The notes beneath the pieces are model-generated. The model saw nothing but the letters and a program-made list of their open reading frames with translations, made no database searches and was not told the origin of the DNA. From Phallusia fumigata (lineage: Eukaryota > Chordata > Ascidiacea > Phlebobranchia > Ascidiidae), in NCBI GenBank assembly GCA_008931825.1, contig QXVZ01011197.1:1-20761 (forward strand): a DNA stretch of 20,761 bases. Reading direction: 5' to 3'. Shown here one piece after another: positions 17,968 to 20,761 of this stretch. The translations under genes and the position numbers were made by a program. Each line of letters starts with the position of its first letter. Within the stretch, counting starts at the first letter, position 1.

Positions 17968-20679
17968 ATGCAAATGTGTCCGGTAACATGTAGGTTTCTT
18001 GGTCCCATAAAACACCTAAAAAAATTAGTGGGACAAAATATTTTTTGTTGTTTCTTTAGTAACCAGTCCTTCGCCAATTCAAGTGACTTCGATCGACACC
18101 GTCGGCCACCGCACTTTATTGAAAGTCAGTCTTATTTACAAGCGAAACAAAGTCAGCAAACCAAAGTCGTCTCGGTGCTCCACCTACAGGGGATGCCCGG
18201 ATCGGGAAAGTCCGAGGTTGCTCGTAAACTTGGTGCGGACTTCCCTTACAGCAGTGAGAGAGTAGTTGTGAAGTGGCATATACAGTGCAGTGACATCAAC
18301 CACGACATTAAAAAAGAGTTAAAAAGACTTGCGAAGAACATGGTAAAGCATGGAATGTTGGTACAGAACGAAGAAGTCATCGAGGCCTCTTTAGACCATT
18401 TGACAAACAACCGATGCGCACAGTTTGTTGGCCTCCTTGCCTCGAGTTCTATTCCAATCCTAATCATCGTGGAGGATCCGAGTGATGAAAGTCGACCTTT
18501 TTTGACTGATTTTCTTTCTTGCGTTGACAGACTTAAAGATCCAAAGAACAAAATTCACGTTTACATCACGTCAAAATCGAAAACAACTTGTGACCTTTCC
18601 AATTCCTCTAGTTTCCACAGACAAGAGATCGGAGGCCTGGCACCTGACGAAGGTCTCCGACTTCTTAACTGTCCCGAATCTTGCGACAGAGATGAAAAAG
18701 ATGCTGCTAAACAAATCATCGAGCGCCTTAGTGGTTCTCCTTTGGGCCTAATAGCTGTGAAAGCTGCACGAAAAGATGTAATAACGTTTCGACAATATCT
18801 TAAGAATTTAGAAAGCGAAGCTCTGGCCCACAAAGTTATAGAACGCGAGGAAAAACACATTGAAAATAAACATCTCTACAAGGCAATTTTGATCCCTTTA
18901 CAGTCAGGGAGCGATGACCAGGATGCTGCAAAACATTGGAAAGTCATCTGCTCCCTTGCGTTGCTCCACCATGGAAAATTACCAAAAGTCCTGGTTGGCA
19001 GAATTATGCAGTACCTGAGAGAAGACGATGAAACTCAAGAAGAAAGTTCTTACAAAAACGAAACGGAATCCACCGACTTTCTTCACAGGTTGAATGACTT
19101 TGGCCTCTGCAAGTTATCCGGCACCGAATACCTGAAAACAACAGTGACCTTTCACGAAGTAATTTTTAACGCGGTGAGATTACATCTGAAAAATCAGGAA
19201 GACTTTCCTGAAACACTTTGTCTTGCCTTGAAGTCATTGGCCAGCATTGTGCACAAGGATCTTAGAAGATCTAAAAATATTGAGTTTATGACGGATATGG
19301 TTCCGCACATGCGTTCTGTGTTGATGTACAAAGCAGACTGCACAAACGACCGGCTTCTGCAATGTTGTCTCGGCCATATTTATGATGTCCTCGGGATAGC
19401 ACTTAGCACACATCAACAGGCAAACGAACGTGTTTCTGAAGCCGAAAATATGTTGCTAGAGTCTTTAAATGTATGGTTCAGCATGGTAGCCAATTTAACA
19501 GGATCTAATATTTCAGTTCAAACTGTGACAGAGCCCACAGGAAAAGATGATAGTTTGACTGAGAGGGTTAACACCATTGTTCATGCATTTACATCAGCTG
19601 GAGAATTGCTCAACGATAGTGAATTTGACATTGAGGCATTTATCTCCATTGTACTTCAACCCCAAGAAAGTGAAATGGAACACTATCTTGAGCATTCTGA
19701 CGATGAAGTGACGAACTACTTCAGGTGTGCCATGGACAAATCTGTCCCGCTGCATCCAGCGAAGCTTAGGGAATTTCGGGAGAGAAATCTTCAATTGTTT
19801 CTCGACAAGAAGATGCTTAGCACTACCTATTTTGTAGAGCGAATAGCATCTGTTCTGCATACCATGAGCCGCTTGCCCATTTATTATGGTGGCAAGATCA
19901 CTTTGGAGCACAAAAGAAAGTTTCAATGGTTTTCCACAATCTCATTGGCGCTATGTGGAGAGATTTGTGAAAAATATGAGTTTGCCCCTATATTTTTACG
20001 TCTCACAGCATCCGCCTCTGTGAGCATCAGAATAAAAGGCTTGGAACACTTTTCCCTTGACGAAAGACGGAGCATTCTTATGGAGGCAAAAGGCTTTGTC
20101 CGGGAGAATCGTCGCAGTCAGCAATCAAGCAAAATTTCATTTTACGAACATGGAATTTTGAAGCAGGTTCAAACTCAACAGTTTGACCACCTGACTCACT
20201 TGCGTTCCATCGTCCAAATCAACGCCAAACTTATCCCGCTTGTCCCACCAGGAGACGATTTTCCTTTTGGTGAAGCCGACAAAACTTGCAAAGATTTGCA
20301 TGAAAGTGCAATTTCTAATACTGATTGGGGAATCTCCTCCAAGTGTTTGGTTTACTGCGGAAAATACTGGGCTTCCAGGAAGGATTACGCAAAGGCCGTG
20401 TCGAATTTCGACGATGCCTTGGGCTGCGAAAGCATCCAAAGCAAATCTGAGGCAACAAGATCGTTCCCATGGGCTTGCAGCAACCACGCGAGGGCGGTAG
20501 TGTGCGGCAAATTTGTAGAGCGGGCTGTGGAAAGTAAATACCACTGCGAAAAGGCCCTAGAAAACCGTTCCTCCATCTCCAAGGAGCTCGTAGCAAAAAT
20601 AGTCAAATCGGTTTCACTTTTGGATCAAATGTTGGCTGATTCAACCGCGGTGCCCAGGCAATGCTCCCAAACAATGTAG
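17968..20679 (+). CDS. NB-ARC/STAND-type NTPase with TPR-like C-terminus (large exon)
   Basis: The frame is open for 903 codons and ends at TAG 20677-20679. The true exon start is probably later than the first ATG: an acceptor such as AACCAG before 18067, or another nearby, would remove roughly the first 33-58 residues, which look intronic. Numbering from the first ATG: Walker A GMPGSGKS (75-82), Walker B ILIIVED (164-170), sensor-like VYITSKS (198-204), and GSPLGL (256-261), equivalent to the GLPL motif. A winged-helix-like region follows at 325-400, and FHEVIF (395-400) sits at the MHD-motif position. This is the NB-ARC (APAF-1/plant NLR) order of a STAND switch ATPase. The rest is helical; around 792-870 TPR-like pairs are visible (CLVYCGKYWASRKDYAKAV). 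TPRs usually serve ligand sensing or partner binding. No effector domain (CARD, death, TIR) is seen. The protein is cytosolic, and a role in apoptosis-like or immune signalling is inferred from the family only. Confidence 0.88.
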   Translation: MQMCPVTCRFLGPIKHLKKLVGQNIFCCFFSNQSFANSSDFDRHRRPPHFIESQSYLQAKQSQQTKVVSVLHLQGMPGSGKSEVARKLGADFPYSSERVVVKWHIQCSDINHDIKKELKRLAKNMVKHGMLVQNEEVIEASLDHLTNNRCAQFVGLLASSSIPILIIVEDPSDESRPFLTDFLSCVDRLKDPKNKIHVYITSKSKTTCDLSNSSSFHRQEIGGLAPDEGLRLLNCPESCDRDEKDAAKQIIERLSGSPLGLIAVKAARKDVITFRQYLKNLESEALAHKVIEREEKHIENKHLYKAILIPLQSGSDDQDAAKHWKVICSLALLHHGKLPKVLVGRIMQYLREDDETQEESSYKNETESTDFLHRLNDFGLCKLSGTEYLKTTVTFHEVIFNAVRLHLKNQEDFPETLCLALKSLASIVHKDLRRSKNIEFMTDMVPHMRSVLMYKADCTNDRLLQCCLGHIYDVLGIALSTHQQANERVSEAENMLLESLNVWFSMVANLTGSNISVQTVTEPTGKDDSLTERVNTIVHAFTSAGELLNDSEFDIEAFISIVLQPQESEMEHYLEHSDDEVTNYFRCAMDKSVPLHPAKLREFRERNLQLFLDKKMLSTTYFVERIASVLHTMSRLPIYYGGKITLEHKRKFQWFSTISLALCGEICEKYEFAPIFLRLTASASVSIRIKGLEHFSLDERRSILMEAKGFVRENRRSQQSSKISFYEHGILKQVQTQQFDHLTHLRSIVQINAKLIPLVPPGDDFPFGEADKTCKDLHESAISNTDWGISSKCLVYCGKYWASRKDYAKAVSNFDDALGCESIQSKSEATRSFPWACSNHARAVVCGKFVERAVESKYHCEKALENRSSISKELVAKIVKSVSLLDQMLADSTAVPRQCSQTM

Positions 20680-20761
20680 CTTTACTGTACTTTTTAAAAT
20701 TGACTGTATTCACTTACGAATCAAAGTACGAGCTACACGCCAAAGTTGTATGTGCATGTGC
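20680..20761. other. 3' flank of the NB-ARC gene, cut by the window edge
   Basis: No AATAAA is seen in these 82 bases; the 3' UTR and poly(A) signal probably continue beyond the window. Confidence 0.5.

Noticed and set aside
18083..20606. Several frames of 60-135 codons overlapping the NB-ARC exon on both strands
   Set aside because: Shadows of the 903-codon frame, which alone carries consistent NTPase motifs.

Overview
The window looks like a compact, AT-rich animal nuclear genome, most likely an ascidian tunicate. The best argument is a complete connexin gene split into ten short coding exons. Connexins are a chordate family, vertebrate connexins usually have their coding region uninterrupted, and tunicate connexins are known to carry introns. 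Introns elsewhere are also short (about 80-690 bp) with clear GT/AG borders. I could run no database search, so the taxonomic call is an inference.

Layout, left to right. Positions 1-113 (+) look like the last codons of a gene that starts outside the window. 1040-2706 (-) and 3968-5540 (-) are two tandem copies, here called A and B, of an unnamed gene family. The predicted product has a short N-terminal cytoplasmic tail, one transmembrane segment, a six-cysteine sushi (CCP) domain split by an intron, and a cysteine-containing C-terminal region. Copy B is complete (268 codons). Copy A carries an extra duplicated tail exon and has no recognisable last two exons. 5541-7600 is mostly unexplained non-coding sequence. 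7701-9036 (-) is a two-exon HAD-superfamily hydrolase resembling HDHD3. 9606-13509 (-) is the connexin, 356 codons, with an enlarged five-cysteine second extracellular loop. 14638-15351 (-) is a decayed third member of the sushi family (copy C). 15352-17054 holds nothing I recognise. 17968-20679 (+) is a single very large exon coding for an NB-ARC/STAND NTPase with a TPR-like C-terminus; two or more small 5' exons probably lie in 17055-17560 and beyond.

There is no operon logic here. The striking combination is a tandemly duplicating sushi-type surface-protein family lying on both sides of a HAD hydrolase and a connexin, close to an NLR-like NB-ARC protein. Sushi receptors and NB-ARC/TPR proteins are both typical of invertebrate recognition and defence repertoires, but a functional link between these neighbours is speculation. 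All multi-exon models were assembled by hand from splice signals, phase agreement and exon homology between the copies.
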